Shown: positions 40,762 through 51,366, counted from the first letter of the stretch. The stretch is DNA of 64,000 nt from Streptomyces hydrogenans (GCF_014656075.1 NZ_BNBS01000009.1:6377-70376); one strand, 5' to 3'. The notes: generated by a model from the sequence alone, not told the origin. Translations and numbers: made by a program.

Positions 40762-42028
40762 GGGGCGCCGCCGCCGGCTTCGCGTCCAGGCCCCGCCAGG
40801 CGGGGAAGACCGCCGGGGCGAGCGTCACCAGGAAGTAGAGCGCCGCGACCCCGAGCAGCGTCGCCGTCAGCCCCGCCCGCTCGACCACCAGGCCCGTCAC
40901 CAGACCGCCCAGCGGCGTCGCCATCAGGACCCCGGCCGTGCTGGCCCCGGCCACCCGGCTGCGCAGCTCCTCCGGCACCCGCTCGTACATCACGGTCGCC
41001 AGGATCGGGTTGAGCACCCCGGCGCCTAGCCCCGCCGTCACCGCCACCACGAGGAGCGGCGCCACCGTCTCCGTCAGCGCCGCCGCCACGAACAGCGGGG
41101 CGCCGGTGAGGACGAAGCCGACCGTGAAGATCCACCGGCGCGGGAAGCGGTGCCCCACCGCCCCGTAGAGCAGCGCCCCGGTGAGCGCGCAGCCCGCGAA
41201 GACGGCGACCAGCAGGCCCTGCGCGGCGGGGCCGCCCAGGTGCTCCCTCGCGTGCAGCGGCAGCAGCACCGAACTCCAGCTCAGCGCGAGGCCGTTGGTG
41301 AGCATGACCATCAGCATGATGCCGAGCATCAGCCGGTCCCCGAAGAGGTACGCGTACCCCTCCCGCAGGTCCGCGCGGTAGCGCGCGGCGGAGAGCAGCG
41401 GCCCGTCGGGGCGCGGCGCGGCGGCGGCGAACCGGCGCAGCGCGGCGGCCGTGAGCGCGGCCACGAAGGCGAAGGTGGCCGCGTCGACGAGGAGCACCGT
41501 GTCCGCGCCGACCGTCGCCACCAGCACGCCGCCGAGCGCCGCGCCGCCCATCCGCGCCCCGCGCGACACCGCGTCGTACAGGCTCGCGGCCCGGGCCAGC
41601 GGCGTCCCGGCCCGCTCGGCGAGGTCCGGCACCAGGACGTACCTGGCGGTCTCGCCGGGGGCGTGGAAGAGGCCGTTGACCCCCATCAGCGCGCACAGCA
41701 TCCAGTAGGAGAGGACTCCGGCGTGGTGGAGCACCGGGATCGCGGCGAGCGCGAGCCCGCACACCACGTCGGAGACGATGCCGACCCGGCGCCGTCCGAT
41801 CCGGTCGACGACCGGCCCGCCGGCGATGGCGGACAGCACGACCGGCAGGGCGGCGCAGAAGGCGACGAAGCCGGCCTTGCCGGGCGAGCCGGTGGTCTCC
41901 AGGGCGAACCACGGCACACCGATCAGGGTGAGCGAATTCCCCGCGATGGAGATCGAGTTGGCGGTCAGGACGGTGAACAGGGGCTTCCTGTCGGCCCCGT
42001 GCGGCTGCTTTCCCCCCGGGGCGCTCAT
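40694..42028 (-). CDS. Major facilitator superfamily exporter with coupled small ORF
   Basis: A 444-residue MFS protein with about 12 TM segments; motif A seen as GGPVVDRIGRRRVGI. The C-terminal tail is Pro/Ala-rich (APPSRTEPSTPAPAPGPAG) and is encoded antisense to the end of the Lon-like gene. Its ATG (42028) overlaps the TGA of the 57-residue ORF upstream (ATGA), which indicates translational coupling. With the HTH gene at 42358 it probably forms one regulated operon. Substrate unknown. Confidence 0.88.
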   Translation of the reverse strand: MSAPGGKQPHGADRKPLFTVLTANSISIAGNSLTLIGVPWFALETTGSPGKAGFVAFCAALPVVLSAIAGGPVVDRIGRRRVGIVSDVVCGLALAAIPVLHHAGVLSYWMLCALMGVNGLFHAPGETARYVLVPDLAERAGTPLARAASLYDAVSRGARMGGAALGGVLVATVGADTVLLVDAATFAFVAALTAAALRRFAAAAPRPDGPLLSAARYRADLREGYAYLFGDRLMLGIMLMVMLTNGLALSWSSVLLPLHAREHLGGPAAQGLLVAVFAGCALTGALLYGAVGHRFPRRWIFTVGFVLTGAPLFVAAALTETVAPLLVVAVTAGLGAGVLNPILATVMYERVPEELRSRVAGASTAGVLMATPLGGLVTGLVVERAGLTATLLGVAALYFLVTLAPAVFPAWRGLDAKPAAAPPSRTEPSTPAPAPGPAGTPPRR

Positions 42029-42198
42029 GCGGCGAGGGCGACCGTGAGGTCGGTCGGGCCGGACAGGCGGATTCCCCAGGCGACCAGGGTCCGGCCGACC
42101 CGCTCCCGGACCGATCCCGCCCGGCCCGCCGCGGCGGCCCTCCGGTGATCCTCGGCGGCGGACGTGCGGTGCAGCAGGAGGTGGATGTCGGCGTGCAT
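42025..42198 (-). CDS. 57-residue small protein coupled to the MFS gene
   Basis: A short reading frame with a clear ribosome site (GGAAGGGAACGAG) and ATG at 42198. It begins MHADIHLLLHRTSAAEDHRRAA and is basic in the middle, ending LTVALAA. Similar MxADIHxxxHRxRAxEL-type small proteins are widespread in actinobacteria as I recall, with no assigned function. Stop and start with the MFS gene overlap as ATGA. Confidence 0.6.
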   Translation of the reverse strand: MHADIHLLLHRTSAAEDHRRAAAAGRAGSVRERVGRTLVAWGIRLSGPTDLTVALAA

Positions 42199-42357
42199 GA
42201 TCTCGTTCCCTTCCGTGGGTGGTGGGCGGTGCGGAGGCGTGCCGGGGCCGGGCCCCCGGGGGTGCGGAGGCGTGCCGAAGCGGGGCCCGGCCGGTGGGTG
42301 GCCCGGGCGCCGGGCGGGGCGGGGGAGGGGTCGCGCGCGGCGGCGCCGCGCCGGCGG

Positions 42358-42957
42358 TCAGTTCTCGCGCTGCGGGAACGCGTGCAGGTGGAGGCGGAGG
42401 CGGGCGGCGTCCGGGGCCTGGGCCTCGGGGGAGTTGCGGTACTCGTCGATCAGCGCGTGCAGCCGTGCGCCGAGTTCGCGCGCGGCGGCGGGCGGCAGCC
42501 GCAGGGTGAAGTCGCTCATGTCGGAGGCGCCGGACCAGGCGGGCCAGTCGTGCCGGGTGGCGATCCAGGTCGACAGTTCCTGCGTGTGGTTGGACGCGAC
42601 CTCGTGCAGGAGGAGGTCGGCGGCGCCCCGCACCTCGGGGTCGGTGCTCTCGTGGAGCGAGGCGTCCCAGCGGATGCCCTGCTGGGCGGCCTTCCACCAG
42701 CGTTCGCGGCCCTTGCCGAGGCTCGGGTCGTCCGTGACGAAGCCGTGGGCGGCGAGCTGCCTCAGGTGGTAGCTGGTGGCCCCGCTGGACTCGCCGAGGC
42801 GTTCGGCGAGCTGGGAGGCGGTGGCCGGTCCCTGGTGGCGCAGGGAGCGGAGGAGCTGCATGCGGAGGGGGTGGGCGAGGCCGCGCAGGGAGCGCGGGTC
42901 GAGCACGCGGGTCTCGTGCTCCTGAGGGGCCGTCTCGGGCTTCTCGGGCTCGGGCAT
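42358..42957 (-). CDS. ArsR-type helix-turn-helix regulator
   Basis: A 199-residue regulator with a winged helix near residues 25-85 (RSLRGLAHPLRMQLLRSLRHQGPATASQLAERLG, GATSYHLRQLAAHGFV) and a helical C-terminal domain of unknown ligand. Start at ATG 42957. A promoter (TTGCAA, 17 bases, TACGCT) sits inside a 24-bp perfect inverted repeat directly upstream and predicts a leaderless mRNA starting at this ATG. Probably an autorepressor that also controls the downstream exporter. Confidence 0.82.
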   Translation of the reverse strand: MPEPEKPETAPQEHETRVLDPRSLRGLAHPLRMQLLRSLRHQGPATASQLAERLGESSGATSYHLRQLAAHGFVTDDPSLGKGRERWWKAAQQGIRWDASLHESTDPEVRGAADLLLHEVASNHTQELSTWIATRHDWPAWSGASDMSDFTLRLPPAAARELGARLHALIDEYRNSPEAQAPDAARLRLHLHAFPQREN

Positions 42958-42968
42958 GCCCTGAGCGT

Positions 42969-43024
42969 AGACATGCAAAGAAGACGTTGCAAGGGTTTCT
43001 TTGCAACGTCTTCTTTGCATGTCT
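42969..43024. promoter_or_regulatory. 24-bp perfect inverted repeat with embedded promoter
   Basis: Arms 42969-42992 and 43001-43024 are perfectly complementary over 24 bases, with an 8-base spacer. On the minus strand -35 TTGCAA (42992-42987), a 17-base spacer and -10 TACGCT (42969-42964) place the start site at the ATG (42957). No T-tract follows, so it is more likely an operator than a terminator. Confidence 0.65.
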
Positions 43025-43043
43025 CGCGGGCCACCCCGGACGG

Positions 43044-44787
<1,744 letters not shown>

Positions 44788-44800
44788 GTCCCCGCGCACG

Positions 44801-44837
44801 GCGTCCGGGGCGGGATCACGGGGCCCGCCCCGGACGC
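44801..44837. terminator. Bidirectional terminator between hppD and the TPR gene
   Basis: GCGTCCGGGGCGGG and CCCGCCCCGGACGC form a perfect 14-bp stem (44801-44814 with 44824-44837) with a 9-base loop between convergent genes. Confidence 0.88.
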
Positions 44838-44845
44838 GCGCACGG

Positions 44846-46294
44846 TCAGTTCCCGGTCCTCCCCGGGGACTTCACCGGCTGCGCGTCCTTCGCCGGCGGC
44901 GCGTCCTTCACCGGCAGCGCGTCCTTCGGCACCGCGTCCGGGTCCGGCTCGCCCAGGCCGTCGAGCGCCGCCCGGGCCCGCGGCGCGTGCAGCGGCGAGA
45001 ACGACGGATGGATCCGCAGCGCCTCCGCCAGGTGCCGCCGCGCCGGACCCGTCCTGCCCAGCGCCCGCTCGATCTCGCCCAGGTGGTACGTGAACGGCGC
45101 ACTGCGCACGCCCTCGTCGGTGGCCCGCACCGCGAACGGCAGCGCCTCCTCCGCCCGGCCCGCCCGCAGCAGCGCCCAGCCCAGCGCGTCCGCCACCGCC
45201 ACCGAGCGGTGCCCCTTCGCCCACGCGGCCCGCAGCCGGGTCACCGCGGCCCGCGGATCGCCGTGGTCCGCGTCGAGCAGCCCCAGCACCACCTCGGCCG
45301 ACCCGGACACCCAGCTCCCGCCCCGCAGCCGCGCGTAGGCCGCCCGCGCGTCCCCGTCCAGGCCCAGCGACTCCGCCAGCTCCCCGGACTCCAGCACGTA
45401 CTCCGGCAGCGGCTGACGCGCCAGCGCCGCCCGCCAGTCCCGCTGCGCCTCGTCGGTCCGCCCGAGGGCCGCCAGCGCCCGCGCCCGGCCCGCCAGCGCC
45501 GGCCCGTGGTCCTTCACGAACCGCAGCGCCGTCCCGTATCGCTCCAGCGCCTCGGCCGGCTCGCCCCGCTCCCACGAGAACTGCCCCAGCCGGGTGTGGG
45601 CCACCGCCTTCTCGGTGTCCGTCGCCGCCAGCGCCGCCGCGTCCAGCGCCGTGGCGTCCGCGTCCTCCCGCCAGCCCCGGTCCCGGTAGGCCCCCGCCGC
45701 CCGGCCCCGCACCACCGCCCCGCCGTGCAGCTCCTCCAGCCGCTCCATCGCCTTCCGGGCCGCCGCCGGGTCCCCGAGGCCGTTGTACGCGTCGATCAGG
45801 AGCGGGTAGGCGTTCCACCGCCGCGGCGCGGCCTTCCGCACCCGCTCGCCCCACTCCTTCGCGCCCTTCCAGTCGCCCCGCGCCCCCGCGAGCACCCCGA
45901 GGCCCAGCTGCGCGTCCACGTTCCCCCGGGCCGCCGGAAGCTCCGCCAGCGACCGGTTCAGCGCCCGCTCGGCCCGCGGCAGGTCCCGTACGTCCCCGAG
46001 CCGGGTGCCCCGCTCCGTATAGGCGGCGCCCAGCACCGCCCACGAGGCCGCGTCGTCCGGATGCCCGCGCAGCCACTTCTCCCGGTCCCCGATCAGCGCC
46101 ACCAGGTCCGGCAGCGCCGCCGGCGCGCCCGCGTGCGCCGCGCTCGCCGCCCGCTCGGCCGGGCCCGGCGGACGCGGCGGCGCGCCCCGGTCCAGGAACT
46201 CCGGCAGGTACAGCAGCGCCGTCGCCGCGAGGACCGCGCCCGCCCCGGCGGCGAGCACCGCCCGCGACACGTTCTGGCTCTTCATGGGGCTCAT
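44846..46294 (-). CDS. Membrane-anchored tetratricopeptide-repeat protein
   Basis: A 482-residue protein with an N-terminal TM segment (VLAAGAGAVLAATALLYLPEF) followed by roughly ten helical repeats of the TPR type (AWAVLGAAYTERG; AHTRLGQFSWERGEPAEALERYGTALR; FTYHLGEIERALGRTGPARRHLAEALRIHPSF). A low-complexity tail has Lys-Asp-Ala-Pro units (PKDALPVKDAPPAKDAQPVK). TPR proteins are scaffolds; the partner is unknown. Start ATG 46294 is chosen from several (46285, 46303 also open). It lies divergent from the GlcD-type gene. Confidence 0.75.
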   Translation of the reverse strand: MSPMKSQNVSRAVLAAGAGAVLAATALLYLPEFLDRGAPPRPPGPAERAASAAHAGAPAALPDLVALIGDREKWLRGHPDDAASWAVLGAAYTERGTRLGDVRDLPRAERALNRSLAELPAARGNVDAQLGLGVLAGARGDWKGAKEWGERVRKAAPRRWNAYPLLIDAYNGLGDPAAARKAMERLEELHGGAVVRGRAAGAYRDRGWREDADATALDAAALAATDTEKAVAHTRLGQFSWERGEPAEALERYGTALRFVKDHGPALAGRARALAALGRTDEAQRDWRAALARQPLPEYVLESGELAESLGLDGDARAAYARLRGGSWVSGSAEVVLGLLDADHGDPRAAVTRLRAAWAKGHRSVAVADALGWALLRAGRAEEALPFAVRATDEGVRSAPFTYHLGEIERALGRTGPARRHLAEALRIHPSFSPLHAPRARAALDGLGEPDPDAVPKDALPVKDAPPAKDAQPVKSPGRTGN

Positions 46295-46391
46295 GCGGCT
46301 CACTCTGCGCCCGCCCCGCTCGTACGAAGAGCACACGAGCCGCCCGTCCCGGCAGGTTCACACCGATGGCCCCGGGTGCCAGGCTGGAACC

Positions 46392-47780
46392 ATGGACGAT
46401 CTCCAGACGCCCCACGCCGCCCTCCTCGCGGCCCTCCGCGCCGGGCTGCCCGCCGACGCCGTCCTCACCGACCCGGACGTCACGGCCTCCTACGCCCACG
46501 ACATGGCGAGCTTCTGCACGGCCGGCACCCCCGCGGCCGTCGTGCTCCCGCGCACCGTCGAACAGGTCCGGCACGTGATGCGGACCGCGACCGAGCACCG
46601 CGTCCCGGTCGTGCCGCAGGGCGCCCGCACCGGACTCTCCGGGGGCGCCAACGCCTCCGAGGGCTGCGTCGTGCTCTCCCTCGTCAAGATGGACCGGATC
46701 CTGGAGATCGACCCCGTCGACCGCGTCGCCGTCGTCGAACCGGGCGTCGTCAACGCCGTCCTGTCCCGCGCCGTGGCCGAGCACGGCCTGTACTACCCGC
46801 CGGACCCCTCCAGTTGGGAGTCGTGCACCATCGGCGGCAACATCGGCACCGCCTCCGGCGGCCTGTGCTGCGTCAAGTACGGCGTCACCGCCGAGTACGT
46901 CCTGGGCCTCGACGTCGTCCTCGCCGACGGCCGCCTGCTCACCACCGGCCGCCGCACCGCCAAGGGCGTCGCCGGATACGACCTCACCCGCCTCTTCGTC
47001 GGCTCCGAGGGCAGCCTCGGCATCGTCGTGGGGGCCGTCCTCGCGCTCAAGCCGCAGCCGCCCGCCCAGCTCGTCCTCGCCGCCGAGTTCCCCTCCACGG
47101 ACGCCGCCTGCGCCGCCGTCTGCGCGGTCATGGAGCGCGGCCACACCCCCTCGCTCCTCGAACTCATGGACCGCACCACCGTCCAGGCCGTCAACCGCCT
47201 GGCGCGGATGGGCCTCCCCGAGTCCACCGAGGCGCTCCTCCTGTGCGCCTTCGACACCCCCGACCCGGCCGCCGACCTCGCCGCCGTCGGCGCGCTCTGC
47301 ACGGCCGCGGGCGCCACCGAGGTGGTCCCCGCCGCCGACGCCGCCGAGTCCGAACTCCTCCTCCAGGCCCGCCGGCTCTCGCTCACCGCCCTGGAGACCC
47401 TCAGGCCCGCCACGATGATCGACGACGTCTGCGTGCCCCGCACCCGGCTCGCCGAGATGCTCGCCGGCACCACCGCCATCGCCGAGAAGTACGCCCTCAC
47501 CATCGGCGTCTGCGCGCACGCGGGCGACGGCAACACCCACCCGGTCGTCTGCTTCGACCACACCGACGAGGACGAGTCCCGGCGCGCCCGCGAGTCCTTC
47601 GACGCGATCATGGCGCTCGGCCTCTCCCTCGGCGGCACCATCACCGGGGAACACGGCGTCGGCGTCCTCAAGAAGGAGTGGCTGGCCCGCGAACTCGGCC
47701 CGGTCGGCCTGGAACTCCAGCGGGAGATCAAGCGGGTCTTCGACCCGCTGGGCCTGCTCAACCCCGGAAAGCTCTTCTGA
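46392..47780 (+). CDS. FAD-linked oxidase, GlcD/D-lactate dehydrogenase type
   Basis: A 462-residue flavoprotein of the VAO/PCMH family. FAD-binding residues lie in VVPQGARTGLSGGANAS and the diphosphate region NIGTASGGLCCVKYG. The C-terminal FAD-linked oxidase domain includes CAHAGDGNTHPVV and GTITGEHGVGVLKKEWL. It could oxidise glycolate or D-lactate; the electron acceptor is unknown since no GlcE/GlcF genes are nearby. ATG 46392 fixes the start. Confidence 0.9.
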   Translation: MDDLQTPHAALLAALRAGLPADAVLTDPDVTASYAHDMASFCTAGTPAAVVLPRTVEQVRHVMRTATEHRVPVVPQGARTGLSGGANASEGCVVLSLVKMDRILEIDPVDRVAVVEPGVVNAVLSRAVAEHGLYYPPDPSSWESCTIGGNIGTASGGLCCVKYGVTAEYVLGLDVVLADGRLLTTGRRTAKGVAGYDLTRLFVGSEGSLGIVVGAVLALKPQPPAQLVLAAEFPSTDAACAAVCAVMERGHTPSLLELMDRTTVQAVNRLARMGLPESTEALLLCAFDTPDPAADLAAVGALCTAAGATEVVPAADAAESELLLQARRLSLTALETLRPATMIDDVCVPRTRLAEMLAGTTAIAEKYALTIGVCAHAGDGNTHPVVCFDHTDEDESRRARESFDAIMALGLSLGGTITGEHGVGVLKKEWLARELGPVGLELQREIKRVFDPLGLLNPGKLF

Positions 47781-47796
47781 GCCCACCGGTACGGGC

Positions 47797-48288
47797 TCAC
47801 AGCTCGCCGTCCTGCGACTCGTCCGACGGCCACGGGTCGCGCAGCCACAGGTCGTCGCCGACCACGGTGGTGGCGAGCAGCTCGGCCAGCCCGTCGTCGA
47901 TGCCGAGCCGCTCCGACTCGGTGCCCGGCGGGACCGCGCGCAGGGTCCGCTCCAGCCAGGCGGACACCTGCGCGGACGGGGCCTCCAGGAGCGCGTCGCC
48001 GTCGGGGGAGGAGAGGGCCATCAGGACGACGCTGCGGCCGTCGACCTTCGTCGGCCAGATCCGCACGTCGCCGTGGCCGCAGGCCCGGAAGACGCCCTCG
48101 ACGAGCAGTTCACGGGCGAAGGTCCAGTTCACCGGGTGCTCGGAGCCGATGTGGAAGGTCATGTGCACGGCGTACGGGTCGCCGGTGCGGTAGGCGAGCC
48201 GGGCCGGCACCGGGACCGAGCGCTCGGGGGACAGGACCAGCTTCAGTTCCAGCTCGCGCTCGACGGTGGTGGGCTCGGTGTACGGCAT
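47797..48288 (-). CDS. ssgG: SsgA-like sporulation/cell-division regulator
   Basis: A 163-residue SsgA-like protein (SALP), a family restricted to sporulating actinomycetes that controls peptidoglycan and septum placement in aerial hyphae. Family marks are LELKLVLSPERSVPVPARLAYRTGDPYAVHMTFH and WTFARELLVEGV. By position beside hppD and a GlcD-type gene I assign SsgG (memory of the S. coelicolor order); the subtype is less certain than the family. ATG start 48288. The gene is convergent with the oxidase; its upstream region has AT-rich tandem repeats. Confidence 0.85.
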   Translation of the reverse strand: MPYTEPTTVERELELKLVLSPERSVPVPARLAYRTGDPYAVHMTFHIGSEHPVNWTFARELLVEGVFRACGHGDVRIWPTKVDGRSVVLMALSSPDGDALLEAPSAQVSAWLERTLRAVPPGTESERLGIDDGLAELLATTVVGDDLWLRDPWPSDESQDGEL

Positions 48289-48594
48289 GGCTGTGCCTCT
48301 CGCGTGGGGGCCCCGTGCGGGCCTTCACCTGGAGAGAGCGGGGTGCCCCGGGTTCATTACGCGACTTCGGGAAGTTTTTTCGGGAAGTTTTTTCCCGGCC
48401 CGGTCGCGAGCCCCCTCCCGGCCCCCCGGGACCGCCCGTTCCCGGGCCCGAACCTCACATGGAGTGAGGGATTCCGGCCTGTGTCGCCCGAAGGCGGCCT
48501 TTCTCGCGGGCTCTTTCTTCCCTCGGCGGCGTTCTTCGTTACTGTGCCTCCTTAGTGTGGTGACGGAACGTTGTGACTGAACGGAGTCGGGGCA
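48289..48594. other. ssgG/RDD intergenic region with T-rich tandem repeats
   Basis: CGGGAAGTTTTTT occurs twice in tandem (48368-48380 and 48381-48393) and is followed by CCCGG. Seen from ssgG these are A-rich runs 80-105 bases upstream of its start, in the position of promoter or architectural elements. The plus side carries the upstream region of the RDD gene. No gene is seen. Confidence 0.45.
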
Positions 48595-49920
48595 GTGGCT
48601 ACTCCTCCCGGAGGCGGCGGCGAGGTACCGCAGGCGGGGTACTACCCGGATCCGTCGATCCCCGGATACATCCGGTACTGGAACGGCGGCTCCTGGGTGC
48701 CCGGCACGAGCCGGCCCGCCCCGAAGGACGGCGAGGCCGCGCCGGTCCCGCCCGCCTCGGCCATGCCGGCCGGGCCGATCCTCGCCCCGAGCCCGGCCCC
48801 GGCCCCCGTCCGGGAGGCCGCCCCCGAACCCGCCCCGGCCGCCGCCCGCGTGCCGGCCGCCGTCGAGGAGACCGGGCCCGTCTTCTTCGACGAGGAGCCC
48901 CCGGTCCGGGAGCCGGCCAGCGCCTGGGGGGCCGACGCCTCCCGGCAGTACGGCCCCGCCGCCGGCCAGGACCGCCCGGCCGCCTGGGCGGCGCCCGCGG
49001 CGCCCGCGCCCGTCGAACCGGCGCCCGCGCCCGCCGTGCCCGACCCGAGGTCCCCGGTCGAGTGGCCGGCCGCCCCCGCGCAGGCCGAGGCCCCCGCCGC
49101 CGACCCCCGCACCCCGAGCGCCCCCGCCCGTCTCGGGGGCATGCCGGTCACCCCGGCGCCCACCCCGGCGCCCGTCCAGGAGACCCCGGCCCCGGCCCCC
49201 GTACAGCCCCGGCCGCAGCCCCGGCCGGCACCCGCTCCTGCCCCGGCTCCGGCGCCCGCCCGGGCCCCCGCCCCCGTCACCCTGGCCTGGGCCCAGCCGC
49301 AGCAGGCCCAGCCGCAGCCGCAGCCCCAGCCGCACCCGGCCCAGCAGGCGCACCAGCAGCAGCCCCAGCAGCCCGTCGTGCCGTGGAAGCCGCCGGTCGA
49401 GGACCCCTTCCTCGCGGCCGTGCGGGAGCAGTCCTCCGCGCCCCCGGCCGGACTCGGCCGCCGGCTCCTCGCCCGCGTCGTCGACACCCTCCTCCTCGGC
49501 GCGCTGACGGCCGGCGCGGCCTTCCCCTTCGTGACCGCCGCCCTGGACCACATCGAGGCCAAGATCGACGCGGCCGAGCGGTCCGGCGTCACCGTGCAGG
49601 TCTGGCTCGTCGACGGCACCACCTCGGTGCAGTTCGGCATCGCGCTCGGCCTGCTCCTCGTCCTCGGCGTGCTGTACGAGGCGCTGCCCACGGCCAAGTG
49701 GGGCCGTACGCTCGGCAAGAAGCTGTGCGGCATCCAGGTCCGGGACATCGAGGCCCACGAGCCGCCGACCTTCGGCCGCTCGCTGCGCCGCTGGTTCCTC
49801 CACACCTTCCTGGGCCTGCTGGTGATCGGCGTCCTCAACGTGCTCTGGTGCGTCTTCGACCGCCCGTGGCGCCAGTGCTGGCACGACAAGGCGGCCGGCA
49901 CCTTCGTCGCGAAGGTCTGA
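48595..49920 (+). CDS. DUF2510/RDD membrane protein with a long Pro-Ala linker
   Basis: A 441-residue protein. The N-terminal DUF2510 motif is PQAGYYPDPSIPGYIRYWNG-like with the WNGGSW turn. A disordered Pro/Ala/Gln-rich linker of about 230 residues follows (includes PQPQPQPQPHPAQQAHQQQ). The C-terminal RDD domain begins GLGRRLLARVVDTLLLGA and has three TM segments. RDD proteins are small-ion or lipid-like transport candidates with unclear function. GTG start 48595, GGAGTCGGGG upstream. The next gene encodes a second RDD protein. Confidence 0.82.
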   Translation: MATPPGGGGEVPQAGYYPDPSIPGYIRYWNGGSWVPGTSRPAPKDGEAAPVPPASAMPAGPILAPSPAPAPVREAAPEPAPAAARVPAAVEETGPVFFDEEPPVREPASAWGADASRQYGPAAGQDRPAAWAAPAAPAPVEPAPAPAVPDPRSPVEWPAAPAQAEAPAADPRTPSAPARLGGMPVTPAPTPAPVQETPAPAPVQPRPQPRPAPAPAPAPAPARAPAPVTLAWAQPQQAQPQPQPQPHPAQQAHQQQPQQPVVPWKPPVEDPFLAAVREQSSAPPAGLGRRLLARVVDTLLLGALTAGAAFPFVTAALDHIEAKIDAAERSGVTVQVWLVDGTTSVQFGIALGLLLVLGVLYEALPTAKWGRTLGKKLCGIQVRDIEAHEPPTFGRSLRRWFLHTFLGLLVIGVLNVLWCVFDRPWRQCWHDKAAGTFVAKV

Positions 49921-50003
49921 CCCCGGCGACCCGTCGGGGGCGCGGTCCCCCGAACGGGCGTCCATCCGTTGCGGGCCCCGGACGGCCGGGATGCGATGCC
50001 CCC

Positions 50004-50678
50004 ATGAGCACCGACCAGCCGCCGCCCGGCCCGCCCCCCGACGACGACCCGTTCGGCAAGCGGCCCCAGGAGCCGCCGCAGGGCCCGCCGCCGGGCTCAC
50101 CGCCGCCTCCCGGGCCCCCGCCGCCCGGGAACCCGTACGGCTCCCCGTACCCGCCTCCGCCCCCGTACGGCGGCTACGGCGGCGGCTACGGCGGCACCGA
50201 CCCGCTCTCCGGGATGCCGCCGCTGGCCGAGTCCGGGCGCCGGATCCTCGCGCGGCTCGTCGACTGGCTGATCATCGCGGTGCCGCTCGCCATCATCGGC
50301 ATCCCGTTCGACGTCTACGACCGGGCGACCGTGGACGGCGACGACTTCCAGGCCACCTGGACGGGCGGCGGACAGATCGTCTTCCAGCTGCTGACGATCG
50401 TCGCCTTCATCACGTACGACACGGTGCTCACGGCCAAGAACGGCCAGACCGTCGGCAAGCGGCTGATGAAGCTGCGCGTCGCCATGCTCAACGACGGCAC
50501 CACGCCCCCGATGAGCCAGTCGCTGCTGCGCGCCGTCGTGCTCTGGCTGCCCGCGCTGATCTGCTGCGCCTGCCTCTGGCCGCTGCTGCTGCTCGTCCTC
50601 ATCCTGGTCGACAAGCCCTACAAGCAGGGTCTGCACGACAAGGCGGCGAAGACGGTGGTCGTCACCGTGCCCCGGTGA
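50004..50678 (+). CDS. RDD-family membrane protein
   Basis: A 224-residue protein with a short Pro/Gly/Tyr-rich N-terminal region (about 1-70) and an RDD domain (SGRRILARLVDWLIIAVPLA ... LLRAVVLWLPALICCACLWPLLLLVLILVD), three or four TM segments. ATG start. It lies 83 bases after the larger RDD gene; they are probably related paralogs acting together. Function unknown. Confidence 0.85.
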   Translation: MSTDQPPPGPPPDDDPFGKRPQEPPQGPPPGSPPPPGPPPPGNPYGSPYPPPPPYGGYGGGYGGTDPLSGMPPLAESGRRILARLVDWLIIAVPLAIIGIPFDVYDRATVDGDDFQATWTGGGQIVFQLLTIVAFITYDTVLTAKNGQTVGKRLMKLRVAMLNDGTTPPMSQSLLRAVVLWLPALICCACLWPLLLLVLILVDKPYKQGLHDKAAKTVVVTVPR

Positions 50679-50702
50679 CCGCCGGCGGAACGGACGGACG
50701 AC

Positions 50703-50981
50703 TCACGGACCGGTCCGGGTATCGGCTCCCGCGCCCACCTGCGCGGCCGGTACCCGGACCGCTTCGTTCCCGGACCGCGGGGCGGTGGCGCCGGAGGTCT
50801 TGACGGGCCGCGTCCCTGCGGGCATCGTCACCGCCACGAGGACGCCGAGCAGCAGTCCGGCGACACAGGCCGCGGCGATGCCGGGCGGCCCGGTGGCGCC
50901 GGTCAGGAGCAGGAGCGCGGCGGTCGCGAGGACCACGACGGCCGAACCGTAGGCGTACTGCGCTGCGTTCGGACGCTGCAT
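50703..50981 (-). CDS. Small two-TM membrane protein
   Basis: A 92-residue protein with two hydrophobic segments (YGSAVVVLATAALLLLTGAT and IAAACVAGLLLGVLVAVTM) and a soluble C-terminus. Start ATG 50981 is fixed by GGAGGGGCGG upstream. No family recognised. Divergent from the M6 protease gene. Confidence 0.65.
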   Translation of the reverse strand: MQRPNAAQYAYGSAVVVLATAALLLLTGATGPPGIAAACVAGLLLGVLVAVTMPAGTRPVKTSGATAPRSGNEAVRVPAAQVGAGADTRTGP

Positions 50982-51366
50982 GACGGATACCGCCCCTCCG
51001 GACTTCCGGTCGACTCTACGACGCTCGATGCCCCGGAGGAACGGCGGGTAAGCGTGACCTGACCCACGGTGCCGGAGCACGGGGGGCGCACGGGAGGCAC
51101 GGCCGGGCACGGAAACCCGCCGGAGGACCCCCGGCGGGCGGCCCGGAAGCCGCCCGGCACCCGAACTTACGTTTCTTTTACCCTTCCTGACTGTCCGCAT
51201 ACCGGATTTCGACACCCGCATAGTGCACTTGGTGTGTGCAAGTCAAGATCTGTCTTTTCTCCTCTCACTCCGGTCGAATGTCGTCACTTGTGACGCGCGA
51301 CCCCGCCCGGACGGACACCCCACCTCCTGGTCCGAGGGCGTGGGCGCCGGGGAGGAACGACACCAA
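50982..51366. other. Upstream region of the M6 protease gene
   Basis: The region between divergent genes has an AT-richer stretch at about 51165-51260 (TTACGTTTCTTTTACCC, CAAGTCAAGATCTGTCTTTTC) suited to a promoter. CGTCAC-TT-GTGACG (51282-51295) is a perfect palindrome. No gene is supported; the open frame upstream of 51367 lacks a signal peptide until the GTG. Confidence 0.45.

Noticed and set aside
50982..51366. Longer N-terminus of the M6 protease starting at 51223
   Set aside because: The extra 48 residues precede a perfect signal peptide and would block export; GTG 51367 has a ribosome site.
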